64,000 bases of DNA from Pedobacter sp. SYSU D00535 (GCF_017355855.1 NZ_JAFEWD010000002.1:620001-684000); one strand, 5' to 3'. Numbered from the stretch's first letter, positions 55,601 through 63,488 are shown. Numbers and translations are program-made. Notes: generated from the sequence alone by a model not told the origin.

Positions 55601-55747
55601 ATGAAAAAAACACTATTTGCCCTTGCCCTCGTAGTTATTGGATTCTCTTCCTGCAAGAAAGAAGAAGAGGTAAAACCAGCTGAAGGTCAGCCAGAATCAA
55701 CCGTAATGACCGGCGGAATAGGTGACAAGACATATGGCTGGGATTAA
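55601..55747 (+). CDS. small lipoprotein, array copy 8
   Basis: The most diverged unit: one linker substitution (Ser29 to Gly, AGC to GGT) and three synonymous changes (Glu GAG, Thr ACC, Thr ACA). The C-terminal block is unchanged. No terminator separates it from the M20 peptidase gene 73 bases downstream. Confidence 0.88.
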   Translation: MKKTLFALALVVIGFSSCKKEEEVKPAEGQPESTVMTGGIGDKTYGWD

Positions 55748-55796
55748 ACAGTCTCAAATTTTTTCCTTACCTAAATCAAACTGCTATGCATGCAGT

Positions 55797-55804
55797 TATA
55801 TTTG
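55797..55804 (+). promoter_or_regulatory. -7 box of the M20 dipeptidase gene
   Basis: TATATTTG, a perfect TAnnTTTG, 16 bases before the ATG. It is directly preceded by an inverted repeat ACTGC...GCAGT (55780-55796) whose outer ACTG/CAGT half-sites match those of the 54105-54118 palindrome. Confidence 0.55.
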
Positions 55805-55820
55805 CTGAAAATAGTCTCGT

Positions 55821-57191
55821 ATGCAAGAAATCAAAAAATACGTAGAGGAAAATAAACAGCGGTTTTTGGATGAGTTATTCGAGCTGCTGCGTTTTCCGTC
55901 GATCAGTGCAGATCCAAAATACAAAGAGGATGTATTAAAAACGGCCGAGTATGTAGCTGCAAAGCTACAGGCAGCGGGGGCAGAACAGGTAGAAGTGTGC
56001 TCCACGGCCGGTTACCCAATTGTATATGGAGAAAAGATAATTGATCCAACCAAACCGACGGTACTGGTGTACGGGCATTATGATGTACAACCAGCGGATC
56101 CTTTGGAGCTTTGGGAAACTCCTCCCTTTGAGCCGACGATAAGAGAGGGGAAGATATTCGCCCGGGGAGCCTGCGACGACAAAGGTCAATTTTACATGCA
56201 TGTGAAAGCATTTGAAATCATGATGCAAACCAACTCGCTTCCGTGCAATATCAAATTTATGATTGAAGGAGAAGAGGAAGTCGGGTCGAGCAATCTGGAT
56301 AAGTTTGTGGCGGCAAATAAAGAACGATTAAAGGCGGATGTGGTCCTTATTTCTGATACTGCCATGATCAGTCTGGAAAATCCTTCCCTGGAGACCGGTT
56401 TGCGTGGCTTGTCGTACCTGGAGGTAGAGGTTACAGGCCCTAATCGGGACTTGCACTCGGGCGTTTACGGCGGTGTAGTGGCTAATCCGGCAACTATCCT
56501 TTGCCAGATGATTGCCTCTTTACACGACCAGAATAATCATATCACCATTCCTGGTTTCTATGACGACGTGGAAAGTCTGACGGAGGAAGAGCGGGAGATG
56601 TTAAACGCAGCTCCTTATAACGAAGAGGTATATAAAAAGGACTTAGGCGTGGAGGATGTATGGGGCGAACTTGGTTACACAACCATCGAACGAACCGGCA
56701 TACGGCCAACATTAGAGGTAAATGGTATCTGGGGGGGGTACATTGGAGAGGGGGCAAAAACGGTTCTTCCGTCCAAGGCTTACGCCAAGATCTCAATGCG
56801 ATTGGTTCCCAATCAGAGCTCAGAAAAAATCACACAATTATTTAAACAACACTTCGAAAATATTGCACCGAAATCGGTGAAGGTGAAAGTAAGTCCGCAT
56901 CATGGGGGAGAGCCTGTAGTTACTCCTACAGACAGTGTTGCATTCCGGGCTGCAGAAAAAGCAATAGAGGAATCATTTGGTAAGAAGCCGATTCCTACAC
57001 GGGGTGGTGGAAGTATTCCTATTGTAGCGCTGTTTGAAAGGGAACTTCAAATTAAAACAGTATTGATGGGCTTCGGACTGGATAGCGATAACCTGCATTC
57101 GCCCAATGAGAAATACGATATCGCCAACTACTTCAAGGGGATAGAGACCATTCCTTTGTTCCATAAATACTTTGCCGAACTGAGCAAGTAA
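55821..57191 (+). CDS. M20 family dipeptidase
   Basis: A 456-residue zinc dipeptidase of the M20 (carnosinase/DUG1-like) type. The metal and catalytic residues appear in order: YGHYDVQP (His, catalytic Asp), ARGACDDKGQ (bridging Asp), EGEEEVGSSN (general-base Glu and ligand Glu), LISDTAM (Asp) and a C-terminal His in NLHSPNEKYD. The lid domain lies at about 200-320. No signal peptide, so it hydrolyses dipeptides in the cytosol. It follows the lipoprotein array but has its own -7 box, so a functional link to the array is only a possibility. Confidence 0.92.
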   Translation: MQEIKKYVEENKQRFLDELFELLRFPSISADPKYKEDVLKTAEYVAAKLQAAGAEQVEVCSTAGYPIVYGEKIIDPTKPTVLVYGHYDVQPADPLELWETPPFEPTIREGKIFARGACDDKGQFYMHVKAFEIMMQTNSLPCNIKFMIEGEEEVGSSNLDKFVAANKERLKADVVLISDTAMISLENPSLETGLRGLSYLEVEVTGPNRDLHSGVYGGVVANPATILCQMIASLHDQNNHITIPGFYDDVESLTEEEREMLNAAPYNEEVYKKDLGVEDVWGELGYTTIERTGIRPTLEVNGIWGGYIGEGAKTVLPSKAYAKISMRLVPNQSSEKITQLFKQHFENIAPKSVKVKVSPHHGGEPVVTPTDSVAFRAAEKAIEESFGKKPIPTRGGGSIPIVALFERELQIKTVLMGFGLDSDNLHSPNEKYDIANYFKGIETIPLFHKYFAELSK

Positions 57192-57197
57192 TAGACA

Positions 57198-57231
57198 AAG
57201 AAGCCGCCATATAAAGGCGGCTTCTTCGTTT
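57198..57231. terminator. bidirectional terminator
   Basis: GAAGCCGCC-(7)-GGCGGCTTC with flanking A and T runs, between the converging M20 and SRAP-like genes. Confidence 0.85.
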
Positions 57232-57766
57232 AAACGCGATTCAGTATTTCTTTCTTCTGCAAGTCATCAGTAGGGTGAAGCCAAGCCTGCACTTCTTCTT
57301 CCTTTAAAAACAGTGGCACTCTCTCAAGCTCGGAAGGCGCTTCGTGAGGAGCTGCCTCCGTCAGAAAGGTACAGCTGTATAGGGTGGTGGCCATTAAAGG
57401 GTCCTCGGTAGCATCCCAAACAGCCGCGATGTAAGCAGGTGAACCACCATAAGGATTATACGACGTCCGACTTCCTTCCTGGTCCAGCTTATCATACGAG
57501 TTACAAATAATCACACAGTATTTTTTTCCTTCGATCTTCTGGAGCAGTTCCTCACGATCGAAATGTTCTGAAAGTCCATCCTCCGAATTTTTATTTAAAG
57601 GAAAATACTGCAGGCGCCCGGGGCAGTCATCCGTGATAACAGGGACAGAGTAGCTGTAAGTGGCCTCAGGTTCGGCCATTTCCAGTTGTCCGTCGTACTC
57701 TAAACCCAGTTTTTGCATAATGACACCCGTTGCCGGGATGTTCAGTTTTTCTTCAATAGAATTCAT
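57230..57766 (-). CDS. degenerate SRAP (YedK/HMCES)-like protein
   Basis: A 178-residue protein whose second half follows the SRAP pattern: KKYCVIICNSYDKL where YedK has rRCLIPADGFYEW, then IAAVWD for AGLW, CTFLTEAAP for the TIiTteA strand, and ELERVPLFLKEEEVQAWL for hdRMPVIL...WL. The residues YedK needs to crosslink abasic DNA appear lost: no Cys at position 2 (MNSIEEK), E to D in the GFYEW motif and His to Leu before RMP. It is either a pseudo-enzyme or a distant relative; the alignment was made by eye. It is transcribed alone. Confidence 0.5.
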   Translation of the reverse strand: MNSIEEKLNIPATGVIMQKLGLEYDGQLEMAEPEATYSYSVPVITDDCPGRLQYFPLNKNSEDGLSEHFDREELLQKIEGKKYCVIICNSYDKLDQEGSRTSYNPYGGSPAYIAAVWDATEDPLMATTLYSCTFLTEAAPHEAPSELERVPLFLKEEEVQAWLHPTDDLQKKEILNRV

Positions 57767-57911
57767 AGTTTCTTTAACATATCACACTCTTTTTTGTTAT
57801 TAACAAGAGCGCAAGCAAATTGCTCGGAAGAGAAATTTCATTTCAATTAATTGGCATAAGAATTGGTAAACTTTCTATAATTAATTAAACATCTATCTAA
57901 CAAGAAACATT

Positions 57912-58151
57912 ATGGCAACTAATTTCAATCCTGAACACTCAGAAGGTCCTGTAGCGAGAGCAATTGAAGAGCAAACTGCAAAACTTCCTTCAGACCTGTT
58001 CCTGTGGACTGCCGGCGCTGCGATTGCAACGTCATTAGTACTGCAGGTAATAGGTAAAAAGCCTAAAAGTCTATTTGTTGGCCAATGGGTTGCACCATTC
58101 CTGCTTTTAGGTCTTTACAATAAATTAGTTAAGTTGGAAGGACACGACTAA
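57912..58151 (+). CDS. small conserved membrane protein
   Basis: A 79-residue protein with two hydrophobic segments (FLWTAGAAIATSLVLQVI, about 30-47, and VGQWVAPFLLLGLYNKLV, about 56-73) joined by a basic loop GKKPKS, so both ends face the periplasm or the loop is cytoplasmic. Function unknown. It has its own upstream region (TTGG...TAAACTTTC, a degenerate -33/-7 pair) and its own strong terminator, which supports a real, well-expressed gene. Confidence 0.75.
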   Translation: MATNFNPEHSEGPVARAIEEQTAKLPSDLFLWTAGAAIATSLVLQVIGKKPKSLFVGQWVAPFLLLGLYNKLVKLEGHD

Positions 58152-58158
58152 CAGTAAG

Positions 58159-58186
58159 AGAGCCGGTATTTTTTATCGGCTCTTTT
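58159..58186 (+). terminator. rho-independent terminator
   Basis: AGAGCCGgTA-(6)-TAtCGGCTCT followed by TTT, a few bases after the small membrane protein gene. Confidence 0.85.
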
Positions 58187-58384
58187 CATTTTTACACAAT
58201 GTCAAGCCTGTGATGGTAGTTTATGCAGCAGCTATTACTTTAGCCGCATAATCTCGGCTACATAGATACTACAATCCACTCAGCGCCAACTATCCCTTGC
58301 TTTCATCTTTCAATCCTGACTTGCAGTATTACTTTCGCCCAGTCGAAGGAGGAGACCGAAGAAAAGGGAAGTCACAATTCTCGT

Positions 58385-58400
58385 ATTTAGCCGGCTAAAT
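58385..58400. promoter_or_regulatory. 16-bp perfect palindrome upstream of the deacetylase gene
   Basis: ATTTAGCCGGCTAAAT is perfectly self-complementary and lies 15 bases before the -7 box at 58416, where a -33 element or operator would be. Otherwise the 254 bases from 58187 to 58440 show no gene, tRNA or repeat. Confidence 0.45.
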
Positions 58401-58415
58401 CATATTCTTTTCCAC

Positions 58416-58423
58416 TACTTTTG
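58416..58423 (+). promoter_or_regulatory. -7 box of the polysaccharide deacetylase gene
   Basis: TACTTTTG, a perfect TAnnTTTG, 17 bases before the ATG at 58441. Confidence 0.55.
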
Positions 58424-58440
58424 CAGCTTTGGAAATACTT

Positions 58441-59331
58441 ATGATTTATAACAAGGCACTTACTTTTACGCTTTTAGCCTCTTTATTTTTGGCCACTGCC
58501 TGCCAGCAAAGCAAAACAGTTAGTTCGGAGAACAACAACGAGAACGCGGCAGTCGCGGACAGTATCGGCGCTGCTTCTGCACCCGTTCAGCAAGCAAGGA
58601 CCCAACAGGAACGAAAGCCGGCAGACGCAGCCACCATTCTTGCCAGAAAGCAGGTACCTATCTTGTGTTACCACCAGGTGAGGGATTGGAGAGCCACCGA
58701 TTCTAAGACAGCTAAAGATTACATTACCCCGGTAAGTACCTTCAAGCAACATATTAAAATGCTTGCAGACAGTGGTTATCAGACGGTTCTTCCTGATCAG
58801 GTTTACAATTACCTGTTGTATGGAGATCCACTTCCAGCAAAGCCCGTGATGATAACATTTGATGATACGGATCTGGATCAGTTTACCGTTGCTGCTCCTG
58901 AGTTGAAGAAGTACGGTTTCAAAGCCGTCTATTTCATCATGACCGTTTCCATTGGCCGCATGGGAAAATATAAGTACATGAATAGTGAGCAAATTAAACA
59001 ACTATCGGACGAAGGAAATGTGATCGGTAGCCATACATATGATCATAAAAACGTGAAGAAATATGTAGCGGAAGACTGGGTGCAACAAATAGAAAAACCA
59101 ACAAAGCGACTGGAAGAAATTACAGGCAAGAAGATCGAGTACTTTGCTTATCCCTTTGGCTTGTGGAACGAGCAAGCGATACCAGAACTTAAAAAAAGAG
59201 GCTTTAAAGCCGCGTTTATCCTCTCGACTAAAAGAGATGAGAACGATCCCTTATATACCATTAGAAGAATCATTGCCAGCGGTTACTGGAGTGCTAAATC
59301 ACTTCATAACAGTATGGTTAATAGTTTTTAG
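58441..59331 (+). CDS. NodB-type polysaccharide deacetylase lipoprotein
   Basis: A 296-residue lipoprotein starting at MIYNKALTF; the in-frame TTG at 58429 overlaps the promoter region and is rejected. The lipobox is LFLATAC (Cys about 21). The NodB domain has VMITFDDTDLD (metal/catalytic Asp pair, about 137-147), SHTYDH (zinc-binding His pair, about 200-205) and YFAYPFGLWNE (about 234-244). It probably deacetylates an N-acetylated surface glycan or peptidoglycan at the cell surface. A terminator shared with the converging gene follows. Confidence 0.88.
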   Translation: MIYNKALTFTLLASLFLATACQQSKTVSSENNNENAAVADSIGAASAPVQQARTQQERKPADAATILARKQVPILCYHQVRDWRATDSKTAKDYITPVSTFKQHIKMLADSGYQTVLPDQVYNYLLYGDPLPAKPVMITFDDTDLDQFTVAAPELKKYGFKAVYFIMTVSIGRMGKYKYMNSEQIKQLSDEGNVIGSHTYDHKNVKKYVAEDWVQQIEKPTKRLEEITGKKIEYFAYPFGLWNEQAIPELKKRGFKAAFILSTKRDENDPLYTIRRIIASGYWSAKSLHNSMVNSF

Positions 59332-59338
59332 TAGGACG

Positions 59339-59362
59339 AAGGCTGAAGAAATTCAGCCTTTT
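59339..59362. terminator. bidirectional terminator
   Basis: AAGGCTGAA-(4)-TTCAGCCTT followed by TT, between two converging genes. Confidence 0.8.
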
Positions 59363-59376
59363 ATATTGATTTACTT

Positions 59377-59634
59377 TTAGATATCCTCGTTCAGCTGCTC
59401 GTTCAACAGTGCTTTGATTTCATCAATATCCCGCGGGAAACCTTCAGGACTTCCCGGAGCCACCAGGTCTGCACTGTCTGTCTCCAGGATCCGTTCCAGA
59501 TCCTCACGATCAGCGGCCAGAATAATCGTCTCGCCACCAGCATTAAAAGAGTCAGAGATACTTGCATCGATCTCCAACAGGTTGATGATTTTTGTCAGGC
59601 TTTCTTCATATTTAGGGGACAATTCAATGTGCAT
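59377..59634 (-). CDS. conserved hypothetical protein
   Basis: An 85-residue acidic soluble protein starting MHIELSPKYEESL. It is predicted to be alpha/beta (beta strand ETIILAAD, helices REDLERILE and DIDEIKALLNEQL). It shows no motif I recognise. It diverges from mnmE with a gap of about 240 bases. The well-ordered composition and shared terminator support it as coding. Confidence 0.65.
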   Translation of the reverse strand: MHIELSPKYEESLTKIINLLEIDASISDSFNAGGETIILAADREDLERILETDSADLVAPGSPEGFPRDIDEIKALLNEQLNEDI

Positions 59635-59871
59635 AAGCGGACGTTTCTTTTGAGGATTAACAATTCGAAGCCGAAAACGTTCGTACAAAACTGTCTCAAA
59701 TTATCCTGGTCAGAATTGGCTCGCGGGTTTCTGCTTCCCGTCGTCACCACTGATTGGGCTAGCAACAGCCAGATTCTTTTATCATATGAGTAGATGAGGC
59801 GATCAGATGAAACAAGCGCAGGAAAGCAACCGCTCTTAGCAAAATATTTGCGAACTTTGCCCGCACTCAGT

Positions 59872-61230
59872 ATGACAAACTCCGACACTATCGTAGCGCT
59901 CGCAACGCCTTCGGGACTAGGCGCAATAGGCGTGATCCGGCTTTCCGGGCCGGACGCAATTGCCATCGCCAATAGCGTTTTCAAAGGCAAAAACCTTTCT
60001 CAACAGGCATCCCATACCATTCATTTTGGAACAATCCGCGACGGAGAAGCAATCCTCGACGAGGTACTGGTTTCGCTCTTTATTGCTCCCCACTCTTATA
60101 CCAGGGAGAACGTGGTAGAAATCTCCACCCATGGGTCGCCCTATATCATCGAAAGTATGATCAAGCTGATGATCAGGAAAGGAGCAAGGGCAGCCCAGCC
60201 GGGAGAATTTACGCTGCGGGCGTTTCTCAATGGCGGGATGGATTTGTCGCAGGCAGAAGCTGTTGCCGACCTCATTGCATCCAACTCTCAGGCTTCTCAC
60301 CAGGTAGCACTCCAGCAAATGCGAGGCGGCTTTTCAAACGAACTGAAGGTGCTTCGCGAGCAGCTGATCAATTTTGCTTCTCTTATTGAGTTGGAACTCG
60401 ATTTTTCGGAGGAGGATGTAGAGTTTGCCAACCGCGATCAGTTGAAGCAACTCATCCTGCAGATCACCCGAGTGTTAACGCGGTTAATTCGCTCCTTCGA
60501 ACAGGGCAACGTAATGAAGAACGGAGTACCGGTAGTAATTGCCGGAAAACCGAACGTCGGGAAATCAACACTACTAAATGCGCTGCTGAATGAGGACCGC
60601 GCAATAGTCTCTGACATTGCCGGAACGACCCGGGATACTATCGAAGATGAGATGACGATTGGCGGTATCTTGTTCCGCTTTATAGATACGGCTGGAATCC
60701 GCGAAACGGAGGATTTTATAGAAGCGAAGGGCGTGGAGCGCACGCTCGAAAAAATGAAACAGGCAAAGCTGATCATTTACCTGGTGGATCCGTTGCAGAA
60801 GCTGGAAGAGATCAGGGAACAGATAAGCGAAGTGGAGCAACTCCAGATTCCCCTCGTAGCAGTAGTGAATAAAAGCGATCTGCTGAGTCCGCAGGAACAG
60901 TATGAGTTCGCCCAGTTGAATCCCAACTTCATCTCGGCCAAAAATAAGGAAGGAATAGACGAACTTAAGGACGAAATCCTGCGCAAAGTAAACCTGCACA
61001 ACATCAGCACCGACGATGTGCTGGTAACCAATATCCGACACGTCGAAGCACTCCAGCGAACACTGGATTCCCTCGAACGCGTCCTTCATGGCATCGACAA
61101 TCCGGTAACATCCGATTTTCTCGCTATGGACATCAAACAGGCTCTACATTACCTGGGTGAGATTACGGGCACAGTCACAACAGACGACCTGCTCGATAAT
61201 ATCTTTTCCAAGTTCTGTATCGGCAAATAG
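59872..61230 (+). CDS. mnmE: tRNA modification GTPase MnmE
   Basis: A 452-residue MnmE, which with MnmG makes the cmnm5 group at U34 of certain tRNAs. I start at MTNSDTIVALAT (59872). An N-terminal formyl-THF-binding domain (about 1-118), helical domain and inserted G domain follow, with G1 GKPNVGKS (about 225-232), switch GTTRDT, G3 DTAG and G4 NKSD. The C-terminus is the diagnostic FCIGK with the catalytic Cys. GAACTTTG (one mismatch -7 box) lies upstream. A mobile-element-type integrase module lies just downstream. Confidence 0.96.
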   Translation: MTNSDTIVALATPSGLGAIGVIRLSGPDAIAIANSVFKGKNLSQQASHTIHFGTIRDGEAILDEVLVSLFIAPHSYTRENVVEISTHGSPYIIESMIKLMIRKGARAAQPGEFTLRAFLNGGMDLSQAEAVADLIASNSQASHQVALQQMRGGFSNELKVLREQLINFASLIELELDFSEEDVEFANRDQLKQLILQITRVLTRLIRSFEQGNVMKNGVPVVIAGKPNVGKSTLLNALLNEDRAIVSDIAGTTRDTIEDEMTIGGILFRFIDTAGIRETEDFIEAKGVERTLEKMKQAKLIIYLVDPLQKLEEIREQISEVEQLQIPLVAVVNKSDLLSPQEQYEFAQLNPNFISAKNKEGIDELKDEILRKVNLHNISTDDVLVTNIRHVEALQRTLDSLERVLHGIDNPVTSDFLAMDIKQALHYLGEITGTVTTDDLLDNIFSKFCIGK

Positions 61231-61270
61231 ATAGTATAAACAAGTACCAGTAGAAACGAAAAAATGCAAG

Positions 61271-61306
61271 AAAGCCGCTTAACACTGTGTTAAGCGGCTT
61301 TTTTTA
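61271..61306 (+). terminator. terminator of mnmE
   Basis: An almost uninterrupted palindrome of 15 bp per arm (AAAGCCGCTTAACAC / GTGTTAAGCGGCTTT) continuing into a T run. Confidence 0.93.
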
Positions 61307-61413
61307 TGTTGTTTATTCGTAAATATTTAGTGTTGTTTGGATTGATTTTGTACCCTATTTGTACCTCATTCTAGTTTTGAATGAGAGCAAATTCAATGGG
61401 AGAAATTAGTTCC

Positions 61414-61474
61414 CTTAGCGACACTTAACGACCACTAACGACGACTAACAACCTCTAAAAGGGCACTTAACAAC
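61414..61474 (+). repeat. helically phased CTTAACGAC-type repeats
   Basis: Five units of a CT(T)AACRAC consensus: CTTAGCGAC (61414), CTTAACGAC (61424), CTAACGAC (61435), CTAACAAC (61445) and CTTAACAAC (61466), spaced 10, 11, 10 and 21 bases, that is, on one face of the helix. They lie just upstream of the HTH/integrase genes and look like arm-type recombinase sites or operator sites. Confidence 0.6.
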
Positions 61475-61527
61475 AGCTGATTACTGCAATGTAGTTTTTA
61501 TAAGTTAAACGATAAATAAGTGCAAAA

Positions 61528-62118
61528 ATGAGCTCAAACATTCAAGTAAAAAGGATTTGTCAGCACTGTGGAGTGGAATTCCTTGCTAAAACTACTGTTA
61601 CGCAGTATTGCTCTGACCGCTGTGGAAAGAGGGCGTATAAACAAAGGATAAGGGATTCAAAAATTCAGAAGAGTGATCAGGAAACAGAAGAAAAAAAGCT
61701 CGTCCCCCTTTTAGAATTGAAAGACAAAGATGTCCTTACGGTTAAGCAAGTTGCAACATTATTGAAATGCTCAAGACGAGCAGTGTCAAAGATGATTGAC
61801 TCTGGAAGATTGGCAGCAATGAAGTTCAGCGAAAGAAATACTAGGGTTAGACGCTCTGATGTAGAGGATCTCTTTCAATGTCAAATGCCAGAGGTTGTTT
61901 TCAGGGTTGATCCCCCTCAAATCAAATTTAAAGTTGAAGATTGCTACACGATTGCGGAAGCTGAAAACCTATTGGGTATGTCTTCGGCTGCAGTATATCA
62001 TTATATCAAAAGAAACAAGATCCCAAAGTTTCAAGAAGGTCGGTATGTGTACGTGCCGAAAAAGATGATCGATTCATTAGCAATTAAAAAATCTCCTCTT
62101 TCAACCTCAAAGTCATGA
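61528..62118 (+). CDS. zinc-ribbon/double-HTH excisionase-like protein
   Basis: A 196-residue DNA-binding protein. An N-terminal zinc-knuckle [18 protein letters not shown] plus DRC (about 11-32) is followed by two MerR/excisionase-type helix-turn-helix units: [20 protein letters not shown] (about 70-89) and [20 protein letters not shown] (about 141-160). Such HTH_17 proteins sit beside integrases of Bacteroidota mobile elements and can act as excision or regulatory factors. Its stop overlaps the integrase start in an ATGA, so the two are coupled. Its DNA looks more AT-rich than neighbouring mnmE. Confidence 0.82.
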   Translation: MSSNIQVKRICQHCGVEFLAKTTVTQYCSDRCGKRAYKQRIRDSKIQKSDQETEEKKLVPLLELKDKDVLTVKQVATLLKCSRRAVSKMIDSGRLAAMKFSERNTRVRRSDVEDLFQCQMPEVVFRVDPPQIKFKVEDCYTIAEAENLLGMSSAAVYHYIKRNKIPKFQEGRYVYVPKKMIDSLAIKKSPLSTSKS

Positions 62119-63230
62119 AGGTAACTTTAAGAAAACGCGCGATTTCTAACGGACGTAAAGCCTTATATTTAGATTATTATCCTGCCTTTGTTCATCCTCA
62201 TACTGGAAAGTTATCCAGGAGGGAACATTTAAAAATATACATTTATGATAAACCCAAGGATGCTCTTGAAAAGAAGCATAATAAAGAAACCTTAGCTTTA
62301 GCTGAAAATTTACGAGCAAAAAGACAGCTGGAAATTCAGAATAAGCAATTTGATTTTATTTCAGACAGCAAGAGAAATGAAAGTTTCCTGGAATATTTTA
62401 GAATGAAAGCTGAAAAGAGACGAGGCCCGAATTACTATAACTGGGATATGTCGGTTCGGTATCTTGAAGCTTTTGCAGGAAGTGGCGTTCGCTTCTTGGA
62501 TTTGAATGAAGTATTTTGTGAAGAATACAAAGATTATATCTTGTCATCGCCTGCGATAGGCAACAGAAACAAGAAAATATCCTTCAATACCGCTGCAAGC
62601 TACTACGCAAAATTTCGGAACGTAATTAAGTCAGCATTTAAAGCCAGGCTATTAGTCACAAATCTTTACGAGTTAGTTTCTGGTATCGCAGAGAAGGATA
62701 CACATAGGGAGTTTCTTACAATTTCAGAATTTCAGAAACTAGCTTCAACAGAATGTCAAGATCAGTCAGTGAAAGCGGCAGCACTATTTTCAGGATTGAC
62801 TGGTTTGAGATTTTCTGATATTTATGCATTAAGATGGTCACAAGTGCGGGGCTCGCAAGGAGATTACCATTTGCAGTTTAGTCAGATAAAAACTTCTGGA
62901 GCTCAAAATCTTCCTATATCAGACCAGGCATACAGTTTATTAGGGGAACGCCTTGGCCCCGATCAAAAGGTATTTCAAAAGTTAAGCTATCATAAGATGA
63001 GAACTGTTTTGCAAAGATGGCTGGACGCAGCTCAAATCTCAAAGAAGATTACCTTTCATTGCTTACGTCATACATACGCAACCTTACAACTAGCATCTGG
63101 AACAGATATTTATACTGTTTCCAAGATGTTGGGACATAAGAATGTGAAGACTACGCAGATATATACTAAGGTAATTGATGATAAGAAGAAGGAAGCTGCA
63201 AATAGGATTAAACTGGATTTGACGAATTGA
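62115..63230 (+). CDS. tyrosine recombinase/phage-type integrase
   Basis: A 371-residue integrase with an N-terminal SAM-like core-binding domain (about 95-200) and a catalytic domain with a full set of residues: Arg in TGLRFSD (R232), HxxR in [10 protein letters not shown] (H315, R318), His in LGHKN (H341) and the nucleophile in TQIYTK (Y350). The length and N-terminal arm ([14 protein letters not shown], an Arm-DNA-binding motif) match Bacteroidota transposon and conjugative-element integrases. It is the second gene of the coupled pair. No other mobile-element genes follow in the window. Confidence 0.92.
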   Translation: MKVTLRKRAISNGRKALYLDYYPAFVHPHTGKLSRREHLKIYIYDKPKDALEKKHNKETLALAENLRAKRQLEIQNKQFDFISDSKRNESFLEYFRMKAEKRRGPNYYNWDMSVRYLEAFAGSGVRFLDLNEVFCEEYKDYILSSPAIGNRNKKISFNTAASYYAKFRNVIKSAFKARLLVTNLYELVSGIAEKDTHREFLTISEFQKLASTECQDQSVKAAALFSGLTGLRFSDIYALRWSQVRGSQGDYHLQFSQIKTSGAQNLPISDQAYSLLGERLGPDQKVFQKLSYHKMRTVLQRWLDAAQISKKITFHCLRHTYATLQLASGTDIYTVSKMLGHKNVKTTQIYTKVIDDKKKEAANRIKLDLTN

Positions 63231-63233
63231 AAG

Positions 63234-63251
63234 ATGCTGTTGTTGCAGCAT
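63234..63251 (+). terminator. small hairpin after the integrase gene
   Basis: ATGCTG-TTGTTG-CAGCAT, a 6-bp stem 4 bases after the stop codon, without a strong T run; a weak terminator at best. Confidence 0.4.
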
Positions 63252-63321
63252 TATCTCGAACATCATGCTCTAATTTTTAGCTAAATAGCTTAAAACTGCC
63301 AGCTCAAATTTGTTTTAACTG

Positions 63322-63394
63322 TAAGCTCCTCCATTCACTAGTATCGCTCTGGCTTTTTAAGAAAGCGTCAGCAATCAGTATTTTGAGGAGCTTA
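63322..63394. repeat. 10-bp inverted repeat flanking a 53-base loop
   Basis: TAAGCTCCTC (63322-63331) and GAGGAGCTTA (63385-63394) are perfect inverted repeats in the non-coding region between the integrase gene and the GH43-like gene. A shorter hairpin (GCTTTTTAAGAAAGC) lies inside. It may be a mobile-element end or a regulatory structure. Confidence 0.45.
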
Positions 63395-63488
63395 TTTACA
63401 TGCTTTAAAAGCTTATTGCAAACCGGTATTCAATACATATTTCTAAACAACAGTGAAGAGAGTAAGGAAGGCAACGTTGTTAACCCTT

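Larger units (their letters stand above)
54133..55747 (+). repeat. tandem array of nine small lipoprotein gene units
   Basis: Eight complete units plus one internally deleted unit in direct orientation. Unit starts are 54133 (deleted), 54251, 54447, 54643, 54839, 55035, 55211, 55407 and 55601. The period is 196 bp except 176 after the 55035 unit and 194 for the last interval. Each unit has a 147-bp ORF and a spacer of about 49 bp (TTACACCAAACACAAAAAGA core). No terminator or -7 box is visible in the spacers, so a single long transcript is likely. Units are not perfectly identical, so this is not an assembly duplication of one unit. Confidence 0.95.
61231..61527. other. junction region between mnmE and the integrase module
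   Basis: About 300 bases without a gene. It holds the mnmE terminator (61271-61306), an AT-rich stretch, a set of phased short repeats (61414-61474) and the presumed promoter of the HTH gene, without a clear TAnnTTTG. It is the natural place for one end of the mobile module, but no attachment-site duplication was found inside the window. Confidence 0.5.

Noticed and set aside
54133-55747. CRISPR array or satellite DNA
   Set aside because: The repeat unit is about 196 bp with an intact lipoprotein frame in each copy and no variable spacers, and differences between units are mainly synonymous.
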